Of a DNA stretch of 41,881 nucleotides, positions 7,926 through 17,163 are shown piece after piece. The translations under genes and the position numbers were made by a program. The stretch is from NCBI GenBank assembly GCA_020849295.1, contig JADLGN010000038.1:1-41881 (forward strand). Reading direction: 5' to 3'. Under the pieces are notes generated by a model. The model searched no databases. It had not been told where the DNA came from and was given only the letters and a program-made list of their open reading frames with translations. Each line of letters starts with the position of its first letter. The stretch's first letter is position 1. This stretch comes from Bacteroidia bacterium (lineage in GTDB: Bacteria; Bacteroidota; Bacteroidia; NS11-12g; UBA9320).

Positions 7926-8636
7926 TCAGGTTTTCATATTATGAAAAACTCCTTGCACATCTTCATCTTCTTCTAACTTGTCAATAATCTTGTTTATTTC
8001 TTCTGTTTGAGTTTCGTTTAATTCTATTGTATTTAGGGGTATCCTTTCTTTGTCAACAGAAATAATAGAAATATTTAATGCTTCAAGTCCTTTTTGCATT
8101 GAGCCAAAATCAGTAAATGCTGTATATACTAGAGTTTCTCCTTCTATTTGTTCTATTTCTTCAAGCCCAAAATCTATTAATTCGAGTTCAAGATTTTCGA
8201 TATCTTTTCCTGAAGGGTCAATTTTAAATATACACTTTCTTTCAAATAAATAATCTAATGAACCTGTTTTAACAAGTTCGCCTCCATTCCTATTAAAAAT
8301 CACTCTGATATTTGCCACAGTTCTTGTTGGATTATCAGTAGCTGTTTCTATAACAATACCTACACCACCCGGACCTTTACCCTCGTAAACTACTTCGCTG
8401 TAATCTTTTTGGTCTTTTGACGAAGCTCTTTGTATAGCGGCATCTACGCGGTCTTTTGGCATGTTTTCTGACTTTGCATTTTGTACCGCTACACGTAAGC
8501 GGGGATTATTGTCAGGGTCAGGTCCACCTTGCTTTACAGCCATTGCTATTTCTTTTCCGATTCGGGTAAATGTAACTGCCATTTTTCCCCACCTTTTTAG
8601 CTTTCTTGCTTTTCTAAACTCAAATGCTCTTCCCAT
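7926..8636 (-). CDS. yebC: YebC/PmpR family protein (TACO1-type)
   Basis: The 236-residue protein fits the YebC family, first described as transcription regulators and more recently connected with ribosome rescue or translation of difficult sequences. The usual N-terminal tract is present (AFEFRKARKLKRWGKMAVTF, then RIGKEIAMAVKQGGPDPDNNPRLR), as are NMPKDRVDAAIQRAS and YEGKGPGGVGIVIE. The family usually begins MAGHSKWANIKHRK; here the equivalent is MGRAFEFRKARKLKRW, the YeeN-like variant typical of Bacteroidota. It begins 4 nt after the stop of the alpha/beta hydrolase and is probably co-transcribed with it. Confidence 0.93.
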   Translation of the reverse strand: MGRAFEFRKARKLKRWGKMAVTFTRIGKEIAMAVKQGGPDPDNNPRLRVAVQNAKSENMPKDRVDAAIQRASSKDQKDYSEVVYEGKGPGGVGIVIETATDNPTRTVANIRVIFNRNGGELVKTGSLDYLFERKCIFKIDPSGKDIENLELELIDFGLEEIEQIEGETLVYTAFTDFGSMQKGLEALNISIISVDKERIPLNTIELNETQTEEINKIIDKLEEDEDVQGVFHNMKT

Positions 8637-8640
8637 TTTA

Positions 8641-9462
8641 TTATAATTTTTTATTTAAATATTCAACCCACTTTGCGTATTTTATTATTGTATCTCGGGT
8701 TTTTTCAGGTTCTTCTATCATTCCTAAATGACCAGTATTTTTTAAAATTTCTATCATTACATTTTGTGCCTGCGATGATTGTTCGAGTATTTTATCCAAT
8801 AATATTAATTGATCATATTTTCCGGCAAGCATTAGGTAAGGAATTGTTGATTTTTTATAAATTTCAAAATTATCAGTTCTGTAAAGCATAGCTTTAATTC
8901 CCTCTTTTACTGATTGTGCCGAAGTTTTACAAATTATTTTTTCTATTTCTTCAATTATGCTTTTTTTATAATTATGAGGAGCAACAAGCCCTTGTATAAA
9001 TATTTTGAAAAATGCATTAATCTCATTTTTCTCTAAAAATTCAAGAGTTTTTTTTCTGTTTTCTTTTTTTTCATCACTATCAGCAATAGCAGAACTATGT
9101 ATAAAACCAATTCCTGAAATTGTATCTTCAAAATGCTTTAAGTATTCTAATGCTACATAGGCTCCCATACTATGACCAATCAGTATCGGTTTTTCATTAT
9201 TCTTAATAATTTTTGTTTCGTCAATTACCCGCTTTACAGATTCTGCCATATATTTTATACTTAAATGAGCAGGAAGTGGACTATTTCCAAAGCCCGGTAA
9301 ATCAATTAATATACATCTGTACTGCTTAGAAATATCATCAATGATATTATTCCATATATCAATTGATTCATTAAATCCATGAAGAAAAACAAGAGGATAT
9401 CCTTTGCCTAAATCAGCATAATTAATTGGTGTTCCTTTGAATGATAAATTTTGTAATGGCAA
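8641..9462 (-). CDS. alpha/beta-fold hydrolase
   Basis: The 273-residue protein has the classical hydrolase features: an oxyanion-hole HGF motif (VFLHGFNES, residues 26-33), the nucleophile elbow GHSMG with Ser98, a probable acid Asp217 (AGKYDQ) and His245 (NTGHLGMIEEPE). A helical lid lies between about residues 125 and 200. The substrate cannot be deduced; the family includes esterases, haloperoxidase-like enzymes and carboxylesterases such as BioH. The start is TTG at 9462, directly before the first strand and 7 nt after the PpiD-like stop. yebC follows immediately, so a three-gene unit is likely. Confidence 0.88.
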   Translation of the reverse strand: MPLQNLSFKGTPINYADLGKGYPLVFLHGFNESIDIWNNIIDDISKQYRCILIDLPGFGNSPLPAHLSIKYMAESVKRVIDETKIIKNNEKPILIGHSMGAYVALEYLKHFEDTISGIGFIHSSAIADSDEKKENRKKTLEFLEKNEINAFFKIFIQGLVAPHNYKKSIIEEIEKIICKTSAQSVKEGIKAMLYRTDNFEIYKKSTIPYLMLAGKYDQLILLDKILEQSSQAQNVMIEILKNTGHLGMIEEPEKTRDTIIKYAKWVEYLNKKL

Positions 9463-9469
9463 TTAGCTA

Positions 9470-11587
9470 TTAAAAATACTTATATCTTTCGTCTTTTATT
9501 TTTGCATTTTTTCTTAATGCATCCATTACGCCGGCATCTGCTTCCATTCTTAGTTGTTCTAAGCTACCCTTTTGCAGATCTGTCCACTTAGCGGGTCTTT
9601 GAGGTTTATTAATATTTGAAAGCCAAACTACGTATATTCCGTTTTCTCCTCTAATAACTGGTGAAAATTTATTTTTTGATATTCCGAAAAATGTTCCTAA
9701 AACTTTTAAATCGTAACCAACTCCGGGAATATTGTCGTTGCCAAATAACTGTTCAGGTATAAGCATTTGAACAGAGCCTACATTAGATGCCAACTGTTCC
9801 ATTGTTTTTGATTTTTCTAATGCTTTTCTAAATTTCTTTTCAAGTTTTTCGGCTTTTTTTCTATTTCTTACAGCAAGCTCCAACTCTGTTTTAATATCGC
9901 TAACTTTGGGAGTTCCTTCCTCTTTTACTTTAGAACATCTAATTACCATAAAACTACCTTCAAAACTCATCATGTCTGATACCGTTCCTTCTTCTGTTTC
10001 TTTGTCATACAACCATCTGATAACTTGTTTTGGCTCTGTTACACCGGATATGGTCATATCGGTTTCTTTAATTCCAAAAGCAACACGTTTACTTAATCCT
10101 TTTGATTCTGCAACTTTTCCAAAATCTTTTGCATTTCTGGCTACTGTAAGAAAATCATTTGCTTTTTCGGAAGCATTTCTAATAGTGTTTCTGCCAGATG
10201 TTATACTTTGGCTTAAAATAGCTACTTGAATAATTTTTGTTGATTTTGGTGATGTAACTTTTCCTATATGAAGACCTGATTCGTCAGCAACAACAAACAA
10301 CTGACCTTCAGGGGCACGTAATGCGGTTTCATAAAACTTTTTACTTACGCTTGTACTTGAAGGCGAAATATAACCTAAATCGCCCTGTACTTGTCCGCTA
10401 CCATCAGCGTTTGGCAATGCTGCTTGGTCAAAAGTAAGTTTTCCTGATTTCATTTCACCCAAAATTGAGTTAAGTCTATTTTGAGCATTTATACTATCAG
10501 CAGCTGTTCGCCCATTTAAAGGTACAAGAATATGGCTTGCTTTAAATATTGCGGCTGTATCTTTTCTTACTTTCGATATTTTGTAAATAGAATATTTTCC
10601 GTCTTTATAAAGTGGTCCCAGCATTTGTCCGCTGTCTAATGCAAAAAGTTGCGGTTCAATAGTGTTGTCAAATGATCCTACTCTTTTGAAAGCACCGTCC
10701 CAAGGATTTTCACTATTCATTATATTTATAAAAACCGAATCGTATTTTGCAATTTTTAGTTTTTCATAATTTTCATACGCCCATGTTTTGGTTACTGCTG
10801 AATCTTCAGAGGTTGGCAAGATGCTAAAAGATACAAATTCTATATCTCTTGACGCTTCTTGTTTGTATTTTGCTTTATTTTTTTCAAGTTCTGTTTTTAG
10901 TTCGTCTTCTGATATTTTTATACTTGCATCAGGTATTGTAGCATATTGTATTCCTACAAAGCTTCCCATAGCCTTGTCATTGTTGTCAGCAAATTGGTTT
11001 TTGGCTTCTATTTTGGTAGTATAAGCTGCTCCTTTTACAATTGCTGCGTATTTTTTACCCATAGTGTTTTGTATTAAACCTTCTTCAAACTGTATCCACT
11101 GACGATTTTTGTTTTCATCAGCAGCTATGTCTTCCTGCAAAAATTTTATAAGCCTGTTTTTATCAAACTGACCTCCTTCCGGAGTAAATGCTTTTACAAT
11201 TTGTTCGTCAGGATGATCGCCAATTGTCATATCTGCAAGCTCATCGCTCGAAACCTGAATGCCGAGTTTTTCGTATTCTACTTTAAAAATTTTGTCTTGT
11301 AGAAACGAGTTCCATGCCTGTTCTGAATACTGTGATTTAACATTTTCATCAATTTTCATGTCAGGATTATTTTGTGCAAGTTGGTCAAGCATGTTATTTA
11401 GTCTAACATTGAACTCTTCATAGCTTACTTTTTCGCCTCTTATTTCTCCTACATTCAGCGAATTGTTGCCAAATATTCCTCCTCTTTCGGTTCTAATAAG
11501 GTCTGATATAACAAATATCAATAATGCACAAAGTATTAATAGGAATAAGCATCCTGTTTTTTGTTGTATTTTCTGGATAATAGCCAT
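9470..11587 (-). CDS. PpiD-like periplasmic peptidyl-prolyl isomerase (SurA N-domain)
   Basis: The 705-residue protein has one N-terminal membrane helix (CLFLLILCALLIFVISDLI, about residues 13-31) and otherwise lies in the periplasm. This is the layout of PpiD foldases, which stay tethered at the Sec exit and help outer-membrane and secreted proteins fold. A SurA-type N-terminal chaperone region runs over about residues 50-260. A parvulin-type rotamase domain follows around residues 345-450 (FKASHILVP, DLGYISPSS). Bacteroidota PpiD homologues are about this size. It sits 105 nt downstream of the OstA-like gene, which makes an envelope-assembly operon plausible. Confidence 0.92.
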   Translation of the reverse strand: MAIIQKIQQKTGCLFLLILCALLIFVISDLIRTERGGIFGNNSLNVGEIRGEKVSYEEFNVRLNNMLDQLAQNNPDMKIDENVKSQYSEQAWNSFLQDKIFKVEYEKLGIQVSSDELADMTIGDHPDEQIVKAFTPEGGQFDKNRLIKFLQEDIAADENKNRQWIQFEEGLIQNTMGKKYAAIVKGAAYTTKIEAKNQFADNNDKAMGSFVGIQYATIPDASIKISEDELKTELEKNKAKYKQEASRDIEFVSFSILPTSEDSAVTKTWAYENYEKLKIAKYDSVFINIMNSENPWDGAFKRVGSFDNTIEPQLFALDSGQMLGPLYKDGKYSIYKISKVRKDTAAIFKASHILVPLNGRTAADSINAQNRLNSILGEMKSGKLTFDQAALPNADGSGQVQGDLGYISPSSTSVSKKFYETALRAPEGQLFVVADESGLHIGKVTSPKSTKIIQVAILSQSITSGRNTIRNASEKANDFLTVARNAKDFGKVAESKGLSKRVAFGIKETDMTISGVTEPKQVIRWLYDKETEEGTVSDMMSFEGSFMVIRCSKVKEEGTPKVSDIKTELELAVRNRKKAEKLEKKFRKALEKSKTMEQLASNVGSVQMLIPEQLFGNDNIPGVGYDLKVLGTFFGISKNKFSPVIRGENGIYVVWLSNINKPQRPAKWTDLQKGSLEQLRMEADAGVMDALRKNAKIKDERYKYF

Positions 11588-11692
11588 CTTAAAAAATTAA
11601 AGGCTGCAAAATAATATGTTTTACACTAAAAAATCAAACCTATTTAGGTATTGTTTGGCTTTATATTGAGAATAATTTTGATTTTTTACTTA

Positions 11693-13165
11693 TTAATCTC
11701 TTTTAGGCCTTTTTTCTGGTATCCAGTTAAACCCTTTTAGCTTCTGTTTTTCTTTTGGAAACTTATCGGGAGGATAGTAAATTCCTTTGGGAGATTTTAT
11801 AAATTTTACTTTTTTTACTTTTGAGGAGTCTGTTATTATTTCTATTTCAGTGCTTTCTACATAGTTTATTCCACTATATGCTGTTGAGTCTTCTTTTACA
11901 TAATAAACCGACTGCCCGTTTCCATTAACTTTTACTTTATAAAGTTTACTTTTGAGAAAATGTGCAGTAAGTTTTTTTCCTTTTATTTGATTATATTTAT
12001 CTGGTGCTTCTTCAATAATTGCAAATGAATTTTGTAAAACAATCATTTTATCAATTTCATTGTTTTTCTGTTCAATAATTATTGTATCTCCACTAATCTG
12101 GTTTTTTTCGCTCCAAATAACAGGATTTTTAAACAACTTAATTATTGAATCGCTTATTGAATAGTTCATGCTATCTGAAACTGCCTGAATATCGGGTTTA
12201 AAAATTTTTACATCTTTATAGGCAGCAAGACTTCGTTGTTTTTCAAGTGTATCTGTTTTGTCGTAAAAAAATCCTGCTTTTATAATCAATGTATCATTTT
12301 CATTAATTTTATATGCTTTAGGATTTCCGCTTATTAAGGTTGTTTTTAAAAATCTGTTATGAAGTCCATTTGTGCCTGTAATTGTTATTTTTTGAATAGA
12401 ATCGCGAAGTCTAATATTTCCATTTGCATAACCAATTCCGGTGTTTCGGTTATATCTGAAACTGTCAGAATCTATACGATTTTCACGACTTTGTATATAA
12501 GCTCTTTTGCTAAAACTGCAAGTGTTTTTGTCGGTATTATACCATCCGTAATTGCTGTATAAAATATTGTCTTCACTTGTAATATAAGTAGGTCCGAAAA
12601 AATATGCTGTTTTATTATTCCCATTAAAATTAAGCGTATCGCATGTAATCTTGTATTCGGGGTTTACAAGTATTATTTTATCTTTAAAGAAATATTCTCT
12701 TGATTGTGTATAATAGCTGCCACGGCGACTTATCATATTGTTTTTTCCATCGCTTATATTAGCCCAATTAGTATAAAAAGCAATTTTTGAATTTACATCA
12801 TAAAGTACAGCATCTGATGTAAGTGTCATTTTACCATCGCTCATTTTTACATTTGATGTGGCGCTTGCTAATTTTTTATTTCCATCATACAGCATTTTAT
12901 CGCTCCATACTTTCATTACTCCGCTTTGGCTGAGAAATGCTCTTCCAAAAGCTTCCATTTTGTTCTGGTCTTTCCAAAACCATGCACTGTCACATCGCAA
13001 TGTTAGGTTTCCCTGCGACATTGAAACATTGCCAACCAATCTCTGAGCATTTGCATATTTTTCATTGTAATCAAGATAATCGGCATTAATAATATTAATT
13101 GGCTCATTGCTTTGTGCCATTGAATAAATAGGCAGATAGAATAATATGAAAATTAAATATTTCAC
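11693..13165 (-). CDS. OstA/LptA-like periplasmic protein
   Basis: The 490-residue product begins with a Sec signal (KYLIFILFYLPIYSMAQ) followed by an OstA-like N-domain: INADYLDYNEKYANAQRLVGNVSMSQGNLTLRCDSAWFW. Repeated beta-strand units of the type LTSDAVLYDVNSKIAFYTNWANISDG continue through the protein, as expected for the beta-jellyroll of LptA/LptD N-domain proteins that bridge lipopolysaccharide to the outer membrane. The C-terminus ends in a proline- and lysine-rich tail. This long form is common in Bacteroidota, in contrast to the roughly 180-residue enterobacterial LptA. The start is GTG at 13165, with a -7 box only 5 nt upstream. Confidence 0.85.
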   Translation of the reverse strand: MKYLIFILFYLPIYSMAQSNEPINIINADYLDYNEKYANAQRLVGNVSMSQGNLTLRCDSAWFWKDQNKMEAFGRAFLSQSGVMKVWSDKMLYDGNKKLASATSNVKMSDGKMTLTSDAVLYDVNSKIAFYTNWANISDGKNNMISRRGSYYTQSREYFFKDKIILVNPEYKITCDTLNFNGNNKTAYFFGPTYITSEDNILYSNYGWYNTDKNTCSFSKRAYIQSRENRIDSDSFRYNRNTGIGYANGNIRLRDSIQKITITGTNGLHNRFLKTTLISGNPKAYKINENDTLIIKAGFFYDKTDTLEKQRSLAAYKDVKIFKPDIQAVSDSMNYSISDSIIKLFKNPVIWSEKNQISGDTIIIEQKNNEIDKMIVLQNSFAIIEEAPDKYNQIKGKKLTAHFLKSKLYKVKVNGNGQSVYYVKEDSTAYSGINYVESTEIEIITDSSKVKKVKFIKSPKGIYYPPDKFPKEKQKLKGFNWIPEKRPKRD

Positions 13166-13170
13166 TTCTG

Positions 13171-13178
13171 CAAAAATA
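13171..13178 (-). promoter_or_regulatory. -7 box (TATTTTTG) abutting the OstA-like start
   Basis: On the minus strand TATTTTTG-CAGAA-GTG puts a perfect box 5 nt before the GTG start. This is the same arrangement and a similar spacer (CAGnA) as at purS. A leaderless or near-leaderless transcript is predicted. No -33 TTG was seen. Confidence 0.45.
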
Positions 13179-13325
13179 ATGTCTTGCTTCTCTGGTTTAA
13201 TAAATTACTTCTTTTGGGTTTTAAATAATAACTTTATCCTTTTTTTTTACAATTAAGTTATATTGTTTAATATTTAAAATGATATGTAGATTTTTTGTAC
13301 TTGTTTAGAGCAACAATACTCTGTT

Positions 13326-16300
13326 TTATTTCTTAATTAATGCTATTTTGAACTTTTCAAGTTCGAGCAGTTTAATGTAATCTGCTTTAAATTCATCAAC
13401 TTCTTTTAATTCAATAATGCTTTTATAAAATTTTTGCTTTTTTACAATTTGCAATAGTCCGTTGTTCATTTTAAATTGTACTGTATAGTTAGAAAAATAA
13501 GAGTTATGATAAATATCTTTGGGCATTTCGGCAAGTTTGTATGCTGGTGGTATTTTAAGATTAATTATTTGTTCTGATGGGTAAATATTAAGAACCTTTT
13601 CAAGATCTATCCTGTTTGTGCGGTTTTTATCTATTACTGCCTGATTTTTTCTGATAGCTTCGAGGTATGGCATACGTAAAATATATAATCCCGATACTTT
13701 ATCTGCAAAACTCTTTGCTATTAAATTGTATTCTACCTTTAATGGGTTTGAAAAATCTTCAATATTTATAAAATCAACTTTGGTATAATTGCTGTTTTCT
13801 ATTACGTCTTGTCCAAAATAATTTGATACAAAGTCTTTGTATTTGTTTTTAGGTGTTCTAAAAATAAGTTCTCTTAAATTGCCTCCTGCATTTCCTTTAT
13901 ACTCTGCATTTACGGTTAATTTCATGTCTGTTTCTCCTTCAAATTCGGCATTTATTTGATATTTAGCTAAAGTTTTTTCAGGATTAAGTAAATCGTTGGG
14001 CAACCTAAAAACTTGATTTTCTCCTTTTTTAATTAGTAACGCTACCGAATTATTGTCCATCTCGGGTAATACATTTATAGGATAAAAATTTGTTGTAAGG
14101 TCGCAATAATATTTTTTTCCATTGAGTATATAACATACTATTACATGGTCAAAAGACATAGATGGCACCACATTAAGATGGTTGTAATGATTTGTTTTTA
14201 CAAGTGTATAATAAGACTCTATACCTTGTGAACGTAACATGGTAATCATTAAAGTTGCAACATCTTTGCAATCTCCTATTCCTGCAGAAACTGTATTGCC
14301 GGGCCATTTAGGTACAAACCTGCTATTGAGGAATGATACATAACTGTAACGAATTTTTGAAGTGATATAATTATATATTTTTTTCACCTTTGCAGAGTCT
14401 GCCATTTGCTTATTAATAAGTGTATCAAGAATTAGTTTTACTTCATAGGTAAGTTCATTTTTCTGATATGTTGTTTGCTCATACCAATCGTTTATAGGCT
14501 CCCAGTTTTTTATAGTGCTTACGGTTATGCTTCTGTACAAATCCCAATAGTCGGGCATTGCTAATTCTTCTGTAATTTTATCAAGATTTTTATTTATCCA
14601 TTTGTAGTGGGTAAACTGTTGTTCATCATTAAAAATTTGTGGCTCACCCGGTATTTTATGACTAATATAAACTAATTTTTTTTGCGGATTTACGGCAAAT
14701 TCAAATTCTGAATAAAATACAGGACTTGGGAAAAATATGAAATGCTGGTGATAGAATTCTTGTCCGAAATATGTACTTGCCTCAGTTTTTGCTTGTCCTT
14801 CTACTTGAATCAAATCTCCTACTTTCAGATTTTTTATTACAATATAGCTTCCCGAACGCTCAGGATTTGATATGGTTCCATCTTCTGAAATTATTCGAGC
14901 ACTGGTAATATCTCCAATAAAACTCATGTCAAACTCATTGTATTTTTCTATACCAGATTCTTTAAGGATTTTAGTCATAAATGACTGATAAATATATACG
15001 GTACTTGTTGTGTCATATACACAGTTTTTAGTATATTGTAATACGATTGCGTCTTCGTTATCTGCCAAATTATACCATTCATTATTCTCTAAAATCTCGT
15101 CAAATGTTGGAGTTTTAAACATTTTTTTATAATTGGGTGCTCCTATAATTTGTTCTATTTTTTCTTTTGCACTACTTCCATATCCGAAATAAGATATATC
15201 AGAGCCTAAAGATAAAGCTTTTTGATAGTACATAACCGCCATATCGTTATCTCCTTCTATTTTTACAATATCTCCCAAAAGCTCGTAAACACTGCTTTGG
15301 TATGGGTTTATTTCAAGGCTTGTTTTTAACATTTCTTTGGCTTCGTCATACTTTTCATTTTCTTTTAGATATTTTGCAAGGTCTATGTAATTAGATGTAA
15401 AGTGAGGTGAATAATATATTTTTTCACGATATAATTCATATACTTTGTTTTTCTTCTTTTTATCTTTATAATATTCTATTGCATTATCGTAATCATTATC
15501 TGCAGAGCCGGTTTTTAGTGCTTTAATAGATTTTTTTTGTTCTTTTATTTTTTCTGTAATTCCACTTCTTTCATTTTTATCGTTGTAATTGCTCAAAGAT
15601 GGTTCGAGATTATCTTTGTAAATAATATATTTTTTTATTGTTTCATTAATAAATGAATCTTTTTCTGCCTGTTTTCCAATTTTATTAAAATAATCAATAT
15701 AACTGCTTATCAAGCCATAATGAGATGGTGTGATTTTTAATAGTTTTTGCAATTCGGTATTATACTTTTCGGGATCTGTTTCAAGATTTATTTCTAGTAG
15801 TTTATTATACAATATTCCAAATATTGGTGTTTTTTCTTCATTTACTTTTGATAGTACTTCATATACTTTTTCTGATTTTCCATTGAATTGACACATTTTG
15901 GCGTAGTAGTATCCATAAATTACCATATTTCTATTAAGTGAAAATTTGTTATAAAAATATTCTTCACCTTCTTTTATGTTATTTTCACTCAAATATGCTT
16001 TTAGCAGACAGTAATCGTACCAAAGATTTGCTGCCGAGCTTTCTGATTGTTTCTTGAAATACTGAACAAGATTATGGCTCATTACTGTAGCTTCAACAAA
16101 ACTATTATAATTTTCGGCTGTGCTTTCTGATTGAATATTTGTTATTACTTTTCCCTTCTCATCGGTAATTCTTATTGAAAGCATATTGAAATCATATTCA
16201 TTTCCGTCCCAATAGTAAAGCAAACTTTTGGTATCATCAAAGTTTCTTTGAGTTGCATTTTTAATTAATATTCGATTGTATCCTTTTTTTAAACTTAATT

Positions 16301-17093
16301 CTACAGTTTCAATATCGTAAGTAAAAGGTATTGAGTGATTGTTTTCGTATATCAATTTATCGTTTACCCATATTTTTATTGGAGATGTTCTTCCTATATT
16401 TAAATTTATTTTTTTATCGTTTTCAAGGTTAATAAAAGTATTTGTATAATAAACTCCATCGCTGCTATAACCCATATCGTTTAAGTGTTGCGTAAATATT
16501 ATCCTTCCTGTTGCTGCTGAATATTTTGGCAAGAACCATTTAAGATTTATTCCTTTATTGTTTTTATATACATTATTAAAACTGAATTTATCTGTTTCTA
16601 AAGGATGATTTTTAATAAAAGCACTTCCGTTTATATTTTCAAATGGTCCTATCATACTCCATTTTACTTTAGGAATTACTTCGTTGTATTTTGCCCATAA
16701 TTTTTCTCTATCTCTATTTTTTTCTCCCCAACTAATTGCTTCATTTAATTTATATTTTACAATAATATGGTCGGGAAAATTTTTCTTTTCTATTGATTTA
16801 TAATCTGCATTATACAAAAAACTGAAAAGCGAAAATACATAGGGGTCGTTATAATTTCTAAGAAGAGTATTAATGCTTTTTTCAAATGATAGATAATCTT
16901 GAGTGATTTCTGAAATTATTATTTTACCAGTTAATGCATCTATATTTAAAGAATCCTTTTCAATGTCTTGGTCAAATATTTTTCTTGCTTCAACAAAATC
17001 ATTTTCTTTGATTTTATCAAAGCCCGATTGTGCATTAAGTAAAAGGAATTGAATTAGAAGGGAAATAGTTAAAAAGACTTTTATTTTTTTCAT
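13326..17093 (-). CDS. large exported TPR-DUF3857-transglutaminase protein
   Basis: The frame is open from 17201, but the ATG at 17093 directly precedes a good signal peptide (MKKIKVFLTISLLIQFLLLNAQ), giving 1255 residues. TPR-like helical repeats fill roughly residues 300-640 (for example YDEAKEMLKTSLEINPYQSS). DUF3857 lies near 690-850. A transglutaminase-like domain follows with the Cys-His-Asp triad: GDCKDVATLM (Cys about 942), FDHVIV (His about 983) and CDLTT (Asp about 998). A C-terminal beta domain closes the protein. DUF3857-transglutaminase pairs are widespread in Bacteroidota, function unknown. The N-terminal extension is unusually long. It follows the class V PLP gene by 70 nt. Confidence 0.87.
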   Translation of the reverse strand: MKKIKVFLTISLLIQFLLLNAQSGFDKIKENDFVEARKIFDQDIEKDSLNIDALTGKIIISEITQDYLSFEKSINTLLRNYNDPYVFSLFSFLYNADYKSIEKKNFPDHIIVKYKLNEAISWGEKNRDREKLWAKYNEVIPKVKWSMIGPFENINGSAFIKNHPLETDKFSFNNVYKNNKGINLKWFLPKYSAATGRIIFTQHLNDMGYSSDGVYYTNTFINLENDKKINLNIGRTSPIKIWVNDKLIYENNHSIPFTYDIETVELSLKKGYNRILIKNATQRNFDDTKSLLYYWDGNEYDFNMLSIRITDEKGKVITNIQSESTAENYNSFVEATVMSHNLVQYFKKQSESSAANLWYDYCLLKAYLSENNIKEGEEYFYNKFSLNRNMVIYGYYYAKMCQFNGKSEKVYEVLSKVNEEKTPIFGILYNKLLEINLETDPEKYNTELQKLLKITPSHYGLISSYIDYFNKIGKQAEKDSFINETIKKYIIYKDNLEPSLSNYNDKNERSGITEKIKEQKKSIKALKTGSADNDYDNAIEYYKDKKKKNKVYELYREKIYYSPHFTSNYIDLAKYLKENEKYDEAKEMLKTSLEINPYQSSVYELLGDIVKIEGDNDMAVMYYQKALSLGSDISYFGYGSSAKEKIEQIIGAPNYKKMFKTPTFDEILENNEWYNLADNEDAIVLQYTKNCVYDTTSTVYIYQSFMTKILKESGIEKYNEFDMSFIGDITSARIISEDGTISNPERSGSYIVIKNLKVGDLIQVEGQAKTEASTYFGQEFYHQHFIFFPSPVFYSEFEFAVNPQKKLVYISHKIPGEPQIFNDEQQFTHYKWINKNLDKITEELAMPDYWDLYRSITVSTIKNWEPINDWYEQTTYQKNELTYEVKLILDTLINKQMADSAKVKKIYNYITSKIRYSYVSFLNSRFVPKWPGNTVSAGIGDCKDVATLMITMLRSQGIESYYTLVKTNHYNHLNVVPSMSFDHVIVCYILNGKKYYCDLTTNFYPINVLPEMDNNSVALLIKKGENQVFRLPNDLLNPEKTLAKYQINAEFEGETDMKLTVNAEYKGNAGGNLRELIFRTPKNKYKDFVSNYFGQDVIENSNYTKVDFINIEDFSNPLKVEYNLIAKSFADKVSGLYILRMPYLEAIRKNQAVIDKNRTNRIDLEKVLNIYPSEQIINLKIPPAYKLAEMPKDIYHNSYFSNYTVQFKMNNGLLQIVKKQKFYKSIIELKEVDEFKADYIKLLELEKFKIALIKK

Positions 17094-17163
17094 ATTAATT
17101 TTTAAAAATAGTTTGCAATTATACTGTTTATAACGAACTACTTTGATTATAATGCTGAATTTA

